Translations under genes and position numbers: made by a program
The notes under the pieces: generated by a model
The model's input: the letters and a program-made list of their open reading frames with translations, nothing else
Database searches by the model: none
Told to the model about the DNA's origin: nothing
In this document: piece after piece, positions 1 to 9,955 of the stretch
How positions within the stretch are numbered: the stretch's first letter is position 1
Layout of the letters: the number at the start of each line of letters is the position of its first letter
Assembly: GCF_018294505.1 (NCBI RefSeq)
Contig: NC_057803.1
Coordinates: 686,461,252 to 686,525,251 of the forward strand
DNA: 64,000 bases
Reading direction: 5' to 3'
Origin: Triticum aestivum
Lineage: Eukaryota > Streptophyta > Magnoliopsida > Poales > Poaceae

Positions 1-389
1 CATCGAACAACTATTACACCAGATCTCTCTCTTCTAACACATGCACATCGCGAAAGAACATCATCGTACGCTGGGCTGGAAGAATGACGACGTGGGCGAC
101 CGACCTGTGGCCACCATTGAGCGAGTGGTTTAGTGGTAACTGTCAAGACGCAAGCACGGGACGATTTTACAGAGAGCACAGCAGTAGTCAGTGCTAGACT
201 TGTAGTAGCTATAGGTCGAGGAGAGCTACCGCTACTCATGGGATCGACCAGATGCAGATGGTGCCCCGATCGAGCATTCAATGTGTTCACAAGTAACTAT
301 AGACGTAAGTAGAACTCAGGCCGGGCGGGGCGGGGGTCTTTGATTTGGACGGCGACATCTTTCTCCGTTCACGCGCCGACACCGTGCTA

Positions 390-458
390 GCTCTCGTTAT
401 CCGCCGCATCAATGCTCGCTGGATCGAATCCGCTGTTGATGCGGCGGATAACGAGAGC
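390..458. repeat. Perfect 23-bp inverted repeat with 23-nt loop
   Basis: Bases 390-412 are the exact reverse complement of 436-458, separated by a 23-base loop (413-435). The arm contains CTCTCGTTATCCGCCGCATC. A transcript of either strand would form a perfectly paired 23-bp hairpin. The arms are CpG-containing and unrelated to the surrounding short repeats. It could be a tiny foldback element, a small-RNA precursor or a palindromic duplication; the sequence alone does not decide. Confidence 0.85.
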
Positions 459-1447
459 ACGATCAATGCTCGATCGATGGTGCCCCGATCCAAGGCTAGC
501 TACGCGAGATCGATCGATCGACTAGTGTGGGGCTCTAGCTGTGGTGGGTTTGATCACCTAGCGATCGAGCTAGACGATGGACTCGACAGCATCTATCCGC
601 GGTTGATTTGTGGTGGACGAATCGATTGGTCGATCTCACTCGCTGTAGCTTGTTTATCACGCGCTGAGAATTGGCATTGACGCAACACATGCATGCGTTG
701 ACGAAATGGTCTCGCGAGCTTAGCGTGTGTATCATTCATGCGTTAGTTAAGCACTACTGCTGCTTGAGGTTAAGAGTGTCAACATTATTGACGAAACTGG
801 AGTGCATACCTATGCGTCAATGCGAGCTGTTTCTCGGGTCACGCCACGCCCTCCCTTTGAATTCCATGGCGTGCATGCATCATGAGGGTTCTTGACAAAT
901 TTTTTAGTACGTGCTAGCTAGATAGGGAATGATAACTCCATTTTTGGTCATCAGGGTTCTTGACAAATCTGTTGTCAAAAGTACTTACAAACGAGCACAA
1001 GTTGCACGAGCAGAGAGTAGCAAAGAACCAATTGTAATCCTATTCACAACAGTATTTGTCCTATCACTAATCCACAGTCTAGCAACCGACTCGTAGCGAA
1101 TCAAACTCAGATCCCTGCATGCAAAACGCGGGCCACTGCACATACATGTTGTCCACCTTGTATGCACATCATGCATCTCCTCGGAAAAAAGATGGCACGA
1201 TTTGGATGCATTATAGCAGCTGCGATTCCCTTAACAAATTTGAAGCGTGGGAGAGACCGTAATCAGTTAGGCGATGCAACATCGCGTCAAATAAGTGCAT
1301 GCACGTACGGCGCGTCTGAATTGCGACATCTGAGAAAAATCGCACCTGTTTTTGTTGAACAGGTTCAGATACTGATGATGTGACTGGTTGCCGGTCCATT
1401 GTGTCATTCGTACGCTAGTGTACGTATGCTTCCTCACTTTCTCTTGC

Positions 1448-1493
1448 TGATTAGACAATAGATCAACATATGATTAGACAATAGATCAACATA
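1448..1493. repeat. 23-bp tandem duplication (2 copies)
   Basis: The unit beginning TGATTAGACAATAGATCAAC occurs at 1448-1470 and is repeated without change at 1471-1493. It is most simply a slippage or local duplication event. Confidence 0.85.
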
Positions 1494-2668
1494 CGTGCAC
1501 AGATGACAGATTGATGGCACAGTAGATGTGAAGCATGAATGGACCTGATTGTACGGGAATAAAACTACAGTATGCTTGAACGCAAAGACTTTGTGCGTGG
1601 CAAAGGTAAGGGATAGACGGCGACGAGTGGATACGGATCATATGGCGCCGATCAATGGCCAGAATTTTCAAGTTTTCTACACGAGTTATCTGTCCATCTC
1701 CATCGCCATTAATAGGCGTTGTTTTTCTTCTCGATCGCACGGCCATTAACTGCGGTCAAGTGGCAATGTTGCCAAGATCCTAAGCAAATACTCCTGTAGT
1801 AGAGATCCTAAGCAGTACCTAGGGTGAGAAGAACCGCACGGATGGGTACCAATTCTTGAGAAGATAGATAAGGCTTCAACGACATCTTCTGTTTTATTTT
1901 CATTTTCATGTTCTTCTACACGTTATCTGCCCATCTCCATCGCCATTAGTAAAGAAGTGAGCGATCCTGGGGCGGTGTGGCTAAGCTTGGCGCTGGCGCA
2001 CGTAGGATAAAGATCTCATAGCGCTGAGTAAATTAGTATAATCGGAGGCGCCACTCTGAAGATTAGCTAGGCGAATGATTGTGCTGGGAAGGAACCAAAT
2101 TAGGCCAAAATAGCTGATCCCGTGCAGCGTCGGGACCAGCAATGGTAGCCCGCTCCGTGTCGTCCCGGATCGCCCGGCGGGATCTTCCTCCGCCGCAAGG
2201 CTCCACCGGCGACGACAACGGCGGGCGTAAAGCTTTCCACGAAAAGCCACGGCCCCTGATTCCTGTGTATGCTAAAGGCCTAGCCGGAACAAGACAAAGC
2301 CAACGGGCTCACCGCCGTACGTACGCCGCAATCATTCGGCGACGGGCCAGCCAGCCAGCCAGCGAGCTTAGTCCGATCTTCTTCCGTCCGCTTGTGGTCG
2401 TCGACGGGGAAGATGACGAGCGAATTAGGCCAGCCCAGCGCTGTCGCGGCACGTTTGACGGATTAGCTTTCCGATTAGCAATTGCGTTGTCACGTCGGTC
2501 TCCTTCTGGCCAAACCGGCCGCAGTCTGCACACGTGATTGCGCATGGGATCCAGAGAGTTCTATGGAAAATGTACCTGCAAATTTCGTGCTACTAATTTG
2601 TTGGTACATGTATATGATTGTGATTTTTACTGCTCGATGATCTTGTCACGATTTATATGAACACAGAC

Positions 2669-2712
2669 AGAACCGGAAGCTTCTTTTTTTTTTTGAGAAA
2701 GAACCGGAAGCT
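2669..2712. repeat. 13-bp direct repeat flanking an 18-nt T-rich tract
   Basis: AGAACCGGAAGCT occurs at 2669-2681 and again at 2700-2712. Between them is an 18-base insert consisting mostly of T followed by GAGA. Long target duplications next to an oligo-T/A tract are typical of target-primed (LINE/SINE-type) insertion, so this may be an extremely truncated retroposon. It is too short to classify. Confidence 0.45.
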
Positions 2713-2859
2713 AGCTATTTGTCAGTTTCCTGCGCCGTCAAAATTCTAGCGTCTCCCATCTTGGCGCAGACAAGGGAAGTAAAACAACACCTGCCACATA
2801 AATAATCCTGTTCACAGGGGAGATACGGTATGGTACCGTTCCGGATGATGTTCACTGTG

Positions 2860-5785
2860 AATATGAAAAATGCTAACGCAGTGTGAAAAGTTTGTTAAAC
2901 TAATTTTTAAAAATGTTGATAGCATTCAAAACAGACTTTTTCTGCCATTTAAAATTGTTTACACATTTAGAGAAATGTATGTGAGATTTTTCTTAAATGT
3001 TTACAGGATGTAGAAAAATGTATCGGACCATTCAAAAACTGTATATTAAGAAATATTTCAGCGCGTATTTGAAAAATGTTTAACACACATTAAGTATAAT
3101 GTTCAAAACAAGCTTTTTAAAATTGTTAATCACGTACTTTAAAAATGTTACATATGTACATAAAAAATTAGATGTATAAAAAATGTTTAATATATATGTA
3201 AAAATATAAATCAGAACATTTATTTGAAAAAATGTTAAATATTTATAAGACAATATTGCTGATTTATATGAAACATGTACAATATGTATGAAAAATGCAG
3301 ACATGTGTTGAACAAGGAAAAAGGAAAAATAAAGAAATAGACAAAGAAAACCGAAGAACATACGAAAAGAGGAAAAAATAGAAGTTGAATAAACTGTCAT
3401 AAACTGTAAAAGTCAATAAGAAAACCACATAGAGAAAAATCCACGTGGTAGCTACAGTACTAGGTTGACCCAGTAAAACCACGCCGGAGACGAGTTTGAG
3501 CTATGTCACGTATTAAGCGAGACATAGCTCCCGGAGCGAAGGTGGCTAGCAAAAGGGTATCCCCTGTGCACTTTAGACCGACCCAATGTGGAGCGAGATC
3601 ATATTTCATTGATTTTCCTTTTGTTTCTTTTTCGTTTTTTCCTCTTTTTCTTGCCTTTTAAGATCATTCACTGTTCATGACATATTGCTAAATGTTAATA
3701 AAACTAAAACAAGATTCTTGAGAATTTCTAAAAATGACCATGGTTTTAGAAAATTGTTCATGAATTTCAAAAAGTGTTTTTAGATTAGAAAATATTCGAG
3801 AATTTCAAAAACTCTTTACAGTTTCAAAAAATGTTCCTGATTTCTTAAATAAATCATATAAAAACATTGTTCTAAGATTCGGGAAATATTCACCAATGCA
3901 AAATTTGTTCACAAATTAGCGAAAATGTTCAAGGATTCAAAAAAGGTTCATGAATTTCAAAAAATATTCGTGGCTTGAAAAATATTTGCTATAAATTATG
4001 CATTAGCTAAAATATGCTGTTGATTTGAAAAAAATGATGCTGATTTCAAAAATGACAAAAAATTGAACTTGTTTTACACGTTTTCTTGGAAAATTACAAA
4101 ATGAAAAAAATATTCACGAATTTTGGAAAATTCATATATTTTAAAAATATTAGAAAGGAATAAAACTGAAATTAATCCTAGAAAAACAAACAAAGAGGAC
4201 AAACCAAAAAAAACATTTCTAGAATATTGCCAAAACTTAATGAGGAGTATCTGGCGAGTATTAGTTGGGCCGGCCCAAAAGTTATCCGAATCATAGAAGC
4301 GGGTGCGCGTTTTGTCGACCTACACGTTGAATAGTATCTAGGGCACTAACAGGGTAACACAAATTTTATCATAAATTCTGATTCGAACCAAGTTTTGGGA
4401 GAAATCAGGCAAGGTAGCCACGACAGAATTGGTGCACTCGTCAGTGGGATCCAAGCGAGAGTAGCTTCTTTTAATTGTAGCTTTACTTTTGAAGCTGGTG
4501 TCATCAATGTTGACGCATATACTGTGACTAGTTTTTCTCTTTAGCTTTGGGGCATCATGTTTGGTTTGACCAACCACATGACCAAAATTGTATCCCACTT
4601 GTTATGGACATTAATTAATAATAAAGTAGGACTTACCCCTAAAAAATAAGTCTCGCAATTTCTTATTTGAGGGCATGCATGGGGTCGTTCAAGACTAGCC
4701 TGACCAATGGCGCTCGACGCTATCGTAGAGACTCGAACAATGCACCGTAGCAAAATAGTTTTTTCCCCTATTCTAGTTTCTAGGAGGTTTTTGATTTTAA
4801 GTCTGTTTCTGAAAAGCCCGGTAAAATTATATTAATTTTTTCATTAAAATAATGTGATTTTTCAAATATTAACTTTTTTGGAAAAAATGAACGTTTTATA
4901 AAATTTGAGCATTTCTCTAAAAACATCAGGAGGCTTTTTAGAAAGCTTTTGTGATTTTGGAAAAGTTTTATTGTTTCAAAAAGCATGTTTATTTTTGTAG
5001 TTATAAATTTGTGAACATTTTAGATCTTTTTAAATGCTTTTATTTATTTTTGAACATTTTCTAAAAATAAAATTATAATTGCCGAGAGTTTCCTGATATA
5101 AGTAGTGTTTGCCATAAGACCCTAGGCCGAGGGAGCTCCTTTTGCTGAACTGAATGCCGGAAGTCGTGGAAACTCACCCCGCGCGCTGCGTCGTGAGACA
5201 CCACTGTTCTTATTATTTCTTTTTTTCTTTTTTTCTTTTCTGCTCTTTAATTTATTTAAATAATTTGGAATTTAAAAAGTTCCAAATTGCTAATTAATTG
5301 TGCATTTTGAAGAACAATGATCATGAAATCATAAAATGATCATGAATTCAAAAGACGTTCATGATTAATTTCTTTTGATAAATCATAAAATATTTGATCA
5401 TTAAAAAATGCTCGTGATTTTGGGAAAATGTTTGAATATCCTAAGAATGTTCAAGATTTTGAACAATGTTCTCAATTCATAAAATGTTTATGACTTTGAA
5501 AAAAATTGCGAACTGAAACCATATACATAATTTTTTTTCTAAATATTCAGAAGAAACAAAAAAATGTTTGCGGATTTCAAAAAAGTGTACATAAATTTGC
5601 CGATTCAAAAAAGTTCATGAATTAAAAAAATGTTCATGAAATCAAAAAAAGTTCCTGAATTTCAGAAATGTACATAGATTCATGAATTGTTTGTCAATTA
5701 AAAAATGTTCATTAGTTTCAAAAGATATTTAGGAAATTGTAAAAAAGTTTGCATATTCACAAAATGTTCATTATTTAGAAAAAAA
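2860..5785. repeat. AT-rich degenerate short-period repeat tract
   Basis: Variants of AAAAATGTTCATGAATTTCA recur dozens of times, in blocks at roughly 2870-3420, 3680-4150, 4780-5090 and 5270-5790. More ordinary sequence separates them (3430-3600, 4200-4760, 5095-5220). The intervening 4250-4330 block contains the palindrome TTGGGCCGGCCCAA. The unit is not in exact register, so it is a diverged tandem or interspersed array, a pattern commonly seen in unclassified Triticeae repeats and transposon interiors. I could not find terminal repeats or a target duplication that would define one element. Open frames inside it are low-complexity artefacts. Confidence 0.6.
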
Positions 5786-5789
5786 ATCA

Positions 5790-6010
5790 TGATGCAGTGG
5801 ATCCAGGTGCTGCGGGCGGAGGTGTCGTATGGCGATGACCTCTGCAGAGCCTGCGCCGGCTACGCTAGCGGGATCGGCAACGCACTCGATGACCTCACGC
5901 GGGTCGACGACCGCCGCGGCAGCGCCCCGGTTCTGTATGACCGCACGGCTTTCGAGTCGGCGTTCCTCCTCACGTGGACCCAACCACGAGCAGAGCAGCC
6001 CTGGCACATA
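5790..6010. other. GC-rich coding-like island (possible gene fragment)
   Basis: A block of about 220 bp with very high GC content interrupts AT-rich repeat on its left and moderate-GC sequence on its right. Three overlapping frames stay open across it: plus strand 5705-6076, plus strand 5829-6011, and minus strand 5771-6007. The coding strand therefore cannot be chosen by eye. The composition resembles a grass exon. It lies about 500 bp downstream of the stop codon of the RIN13-like/RRM gene but no splice connection to it was seen. I do not recognise the encoded sequence in any frame. It may be a captured exon fragment. Confidence 0.35.
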
Positions 6011-6517
6011 GGTTCTTCATACTTCATTTACCGTCACTCGAGGCCAAGAATAATACAGAGGAAGAATTCAGATTGAAAGTGGGTAAACTGCTTGGCAGCT
6101 AGATTATAGCACCTATCATGTAATCTCTGGTCTTAAGTCTTAACTATGACTATACACTGGGCTTTCTAACTTTTATTGGAAGGCAAGGATGGAATGATAA
6201 AAAATAACAGTGAAGAGAGGAAAACAGGGCAAGGATGGAATGATAATGAGACATGCAACAATGTTCCTACAAATGCAGCAAACCTGCTGTTAAATTTCAA
6301 CATGCATTTTAACCTGGCTTTAACATCAATTAAGCCACATTGCCGTCACATTGGCCTCAAAAGAAAAGAAGATAAAAGGCCTGTTGTCTAAGTGGTCAAC
6401 TTGGGCCATAAACTCATTTATGTGATCAATTAAGGCCAAAAGCAATTCGGACGAAGAAAAACGGCCACGTGGCCGCCGCGTCAGCGCACCTTTGACCGCT
6501 CACGATCTGACTAATAT
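6011..6517. other. Intergenic / 3' flank of the RRM gene, short direct repeat
   Basis: No gene seen. The 19-mer GGCAAGGATGGAATGATAA occurs at 6182-6200 and 6228-6246 (46-bp spacing). This stretch lies immediately downstream of the stop codon of the minus-strand gene at 6518 and is expected to hold its 3' untranslated region. Confidence 0.5.
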
Positions 6518-8803
6518 TTACAGGGGTTCAAAGTGAATCTGCAGGGCACGTCCATCCAGAATCTGTAGAAATTCATAGTGAAAATCAGGTTTCTGAACGG
6601 AGACCCAAACTGACAGTTGATACAAACATCTGTACACTGACCTGTTTGTTGAGGGCATAAACAGCATCATACGTTTCCTTCTCTGTTGCCATCGTGACAA
6701 AACCGAATCCCTGAGAGCTCCAGGTTCCTCCTCTGTGCCTGTAGACGACTCTAGCATCGACCACTTTGCCGTGCTTGCCAAACAGCTCCTTCAACCAAGA
6801 GTCATCGACTTGCAAAGACAGATTGCCCACGTAGATTCTGAATGGGGACTCGGTTTGATGGGAAGGAGTTTCCACCCGGGCGCCTCTCCGAGCTGCTTTG
6901 TGCACAATAAGAGGCATCCCAAACAATTTCTGTGCACATAAAAGGTCAATCAGAACTGCATTCTTTAGCACAAGCTTATCTTATGTAGCATATGACTTAC
7001 ACATGACACTAACCTCGACAAAAAGAACAACTAAAAAAATGAATTATACTAATGAACACCCTCTCTCATGCGCATAGCATACGAATGTATAAGCTGGCAG
7101 CGAGTTAACAAAACGAAGAGGACGATGAATAAGTTGGCTTCAGATTAGATCATTGAGATTTCAGAATGACAAGCTGGGAGCTATTGCAGGAAGCTATGTT
7201 CCAATGTAAACTAGGAGCAGCCCAAGCATATAGTTCAACTATGATCACACGAGCTGTAGGTAAGATAGAACAAGTTCCTGAATCCCGATAACATCTTTTG
7301 GTGCGCACGCTCCATTGGGCCCACACACCAAAAATTCAATAAATGTTTTGAAAAAAAAACATTGCACGGGCGAATTACTAAAATATGTGAGTTCGCAAAA
7401 TTTCCCATAAATTTATGAGTTTTGTTAAGCTGTCAAAGAAAAACTAGATACTCATGCATTTGTCATTTTGACCCATCTTTCTGGTTTCATTTGTGCAGGA
7501 CACAAACTTTTTTTAAAGAATATTTTAAACTCTTGATAGCAGTATTTATAATTTAAAGATATAGGGTACAGTGGAGCTCAGGCTCTCTAAACAGGTTCCT
7601 TCAACTTTATTTAAATTCAGAAAAATATAAGGACACTAGCCCCATCAAATTATTGGTATTATTTATCAAATGTACTCACAAAGCCATCGAACATCTCCAC
7701 AGCCAGCTCAGCCTCCTTAACAGTACTCATGGTGACAAATCCATATCCTCGGCTCTGGCCTGTTCCTCGGCTGTAAATACCCTAGGCATAAAAGATGTAG
7801 AAGTTGTGTTTCAGAACAAAGAGAAAACCAGACAATATGCACGCCTGACAAATTAACAGCAGTAGCCGATCCGAGTGGCAAAACATAAATCTGACATTGC
7901 GTGTATTCAACAGCATCTCCAGATAGCACAAACATCCTTTGCAAACCAAAACATTATCGCAAAGCAATCTGGTGCAAATTCAACATATCACACAAGAAGC
8001 TTAGAAAGCAGCCACCTAGATTCTAGTTGATCTACCCCGTGAGCTTCAACAGCGCACATCATGGCACTACAATCATACAGGAAACTGCATCGTGTTGCAG
8101 AAGTGGTTACAGGGCCAATTTCAGCTGTGCATACATTATTAAGGCGTCAGAACTTAACACAATTTTTCACATATCGATGAGCATACAAAGATAATGAAGA
8201 TCTAAGTGGCTTACCTCTGAGAACTCAACAACACCGGCTTGCTCAAAGAGCTCGGTGAGGTCCTCGCTGACAACGTCGTAGTGTAGGTTCCCTACGTACA
8301 CGTTAGGTGTGCATTCTTCGTCTTCTTCCTCCTGGTACGGCACTTGTTGGCAAGGGGTGGCGGTGCGAGTGACCCGAGCGGTGTGAGCATTGCCTCTACC
8401 TCTTTCAGCTCTTGTCAAAGGAGATGCTCTTACTGCACCGACAGTTTGCCCTGCATTCGGTAAGACTGTAAGGAGTATATCTCTGTTAGTTTCGGTGCTC
8501 AGCATTCAGAAGAGAGCTTCCATTAGCAAGAGACTAGTGACCGAAACCTGGCATGGAAGATGGATGTGACTGTGGGGCTGAGACTTGATGATGTACATCT
8601 TGCTGTGTTGGTGGCGCCATTGGTGGGTGCACGGCATTCTGCCATTTTTCTGAAAGAGATGTTGTCAGATGCCCGAGCCTGAATCTCTGCCTCAGTATTT
8701 TCCTGCTCATTTCGTCATCGGTACCATGACAATGATCATCAGTCGATAGACCTTTACCCCACTATTTGCATGGAGCTGGAACATCGCATACAAAACAGTA
8801 GCA
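6518..8803 (-). CDS. 3' part of the split gene: exons 3-7, end of RIN13-like domain plus two RRMs
   Basis: Exon 3 (8548-8803) begins after AAATGCAG with [13 protein letters not shown], then an in-frame TAG (complement at 8762-8764), then WGKG and more open frame ending SSMPG. Exon 4 (8215-8450) joins in phase 1 and carries an EEEDEE acidic stretch and the RNP2 motif VYVGNL. Exon 5 (7680-7781) has RNP1 RGYGFVTM. Exon 6 (6642-6929) has RNP2 IYVGNL and RNP1 QGFGFVTM of the second RRM. Exon 7 (6518-6562) ends IHFEPL and stops. Introns of 97, 433, 750 and 79 bp all have GT and AG ends. Exon 4 itself spans the boundary between the RIN13-like tail and RRM1, so the two parts are not simply neighbouring genes. 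In-frame ATGs after the stop (8710 and 8620) could start a product containing both RRMs. Confidence 0.75.
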
Positions 8804-8854
8804 CTGCATTTGAAGAAACAAAAATCAAGTCACTGTTGTGCACACTACTCTGCT

Positions 8855-8859
8855 ACGGG
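8855..8859. repeat. Target-site duplication of element A, left (ACGGG)
   Basis: ACGGG directly precedes the 5' LTR and is repeated at 22344-22348 after the 3' LTR. Restoring one copy rejoins intron 2 of the host gene. Confidence 0.95.
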
Positions 8860-9010
8860 TGTCGGTGTACTAGAGTAGGGGTATCCTAGTATCTCGAACT
8901 TGTGCACGGGCAGTCGCAGCGTCCCGCGGCAAGGCTTGCCAGGTGACCGCCAAGGTCCTCTGTGGTTCCTTTGGAGCCATTCAAGAACAAAGTATTCAAG
9001 CCAAAGAGAC

Positions 9011-9154
9011 AAGACCCCGGCAAGAGGAGCTTGTCGGGAAGGCCAACCAAGACACCTTAAGACCCCGGCAAGAGGAGCTTGTCGGGAAGGCCAACCAAGG
9101 CACCTCAAGACCCCGGGAAGAGGAGCTTGCCGGGAAGGCCACCCAAGGCATCTC
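9011..9154 (+). repeat. 48-bp tandem repeat, 3 units, in LTR of element A
   Basis: Units begin AAGACCCCGG at 9011, 9059 and 9107. The same array occurs in the other LTR at 21487-21630. Units differ by a few substitutions, and the two LTR arrays remain co-linear, so it predates this insertion. Confidence 0.9.
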
Positions 9155-9576
9155 AAGGAACTTGCCGCGGCGCGCCGCGCGCCCCGGCAAGGCCCGGTGA
9201 GCGACAAGCTCCCGGACGCGACAAGACAACGACCGCGGCAAGGCGCTTGCCGCGGCAAGCCACCACTCTGTGCCCGCGCTCCAGCACATCCACCAACGTG
9301 TCGCTCTGGGACCCTTCCAGGCGTGTGTGGCGGGAGGCTGTGCAGCCAGCGGTGCGCGGTGGCAAGCGGCGCTGACAAGATTGCCATCGTGGCAAGCGGT
9401 GGCGTCCCTGGCGGTCCCTTTTGCACTGTTTAGGCGACACAAACGGGCATTTAATGCCCTTGTCCCCTACCGTCAGGGTTAGGTATGATACACTGTAGCA
9501 GGTAGCTGTACCTACCGCAGCACCTTTACATTTTTACCCTTGTCTACGTTGCCACCTGTCGGTGACCCCTTGAGCA

Positions 9577-9584
9577 TATAAAAG
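9577..9584 (+). promoter_or_regulatory. LTR TATA box of element A
   Basis: TATAAAAG lies about 280 bp upstream of the LTR end in a GC-rich context, the expected position for the Pol II promoter that drives the genomic transcript. The 3' LTR has the same box at 22053-22060. Confidence 0.75.
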
Positions 9585-9870
9585 GAGGCCCATGCGCAAC
9601 GTAGAGGGGGGTTGGCTGGTTCGAGAGACACTCACGCTCGGTCTCGTTAGCTGCTCGTGTGTACTGTAGCACTCCACGCTCCCGAGCAAGAACTCAATAC
9701 AAACCACAAAGCAGGAGTAGGGTTTTACGCATCCGTGCGGCCCGAACCTGGGTAAACTGCTTGCGTGCCTCGCCTCGATCCGCTCTTTGCGCAACCTCCG
9801 CCCTCACCGAATCGAAAGGGACTCGGCCCGCCGGTCCCATAGGTGTTCGTGGATCAGTCCCCCGACATCT

Positions 9871-9890
9871 TTGGCGCGCCAGGTAGGGGG
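9871..9890 (+). other. Primer-binding-site region of element A
   Basis: TTGGCGCGCCAGGTAGGGGG begins 3 bp after the 5' LTR. TGGCGC at this position is typical of the tRNA-complementary site that primes minus-strand synthesis in grass Gypsy elements. I do not assign the tRNA. Confidence 0.6.
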
Positions 9891-9955
9891 GCGTCGAGGT
9901 TGTGTGAACCAGATCCGGCGTTCTCGCGAGCTAGATCTTCATAATCTTCATCGAC

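Larger units (their letters stand above)
1..2560. other. Unassigned left flank with short repeats
   Basis: No gene can be supported here. Open frames (for example 345-680 and 2142-2537) have no recognisable domain and overlap one another on both strands. Visible structure is limited to short repeats. There is a perfect inverted repeat at 390-458 and a 23-bp tandem duplication at 1448-1493. A 20-base near-repeat ending in GGGTTCTTGACAAAT occurs at 881-900 and 949-968. A roughly 45-bp near-duplicate containing CCATCTCCATCGCCATTA occurs at 1671-1715 and 1911-1955. The segment ATGGTGCCCCGATC occurs near 258 and 476. Base composition is mixed, with CpG-rich stretches at 300-620 and 2140-2530. Confidence 0.5.
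8860..9867 (+). repeat. 5' LTR of element A (1008 bp)
   Basis: Starts TGTCGGTGTACTAGAGTAGG and ends CCCCGACA, exactly the same length as the 3' LTR. It contains a three-unit 48-bp tandem repeat (9011-9154) and a perfect 10-bp stem with 3-nt loop (CCGCGGCAAG at 9233-9242, complement at 9246-9255). A TATAAAAG promoter box is at 9577-9584. Open frames across it on both strands reflect GC-rich tandem sequence, not genes. Confidence 0.95.

Noticed and set aside
345..680. 111-codon plus-strand frame over the hairpin
   Set aside because: It simply reads through the perfect inverted repeat and flanking CpG-rich DNA; no domain.
3080..3482. Minus-strand open frames rich in Phe/Ile/Tyr
   Set aside because: They arise from T-rich low-complexity repeat; no domain, start context or conservation.
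4338..4753. Minus-strand frames suspected to be LINE RNase H remnants
   Set aside because: A VNIDDTSF-like word is suggestive but no further RNase H motif follows; evidence insufficient.
9011..9154. Three regular 48-bp repeats considered as a CRISPR-like array
   Set aside because: Units are directly adjacent with no spacers and sit in a plant retrotransposon LTR.
8845..9482. Many long open frames on both strands in the LTR of element A (and again at 21198-21958)
   Set aside because: All lie in the GC-rich 48-bp tandem and hairpin region of a LTR and are duplicated exactly in the other LTR; six-frame openness is compositional.
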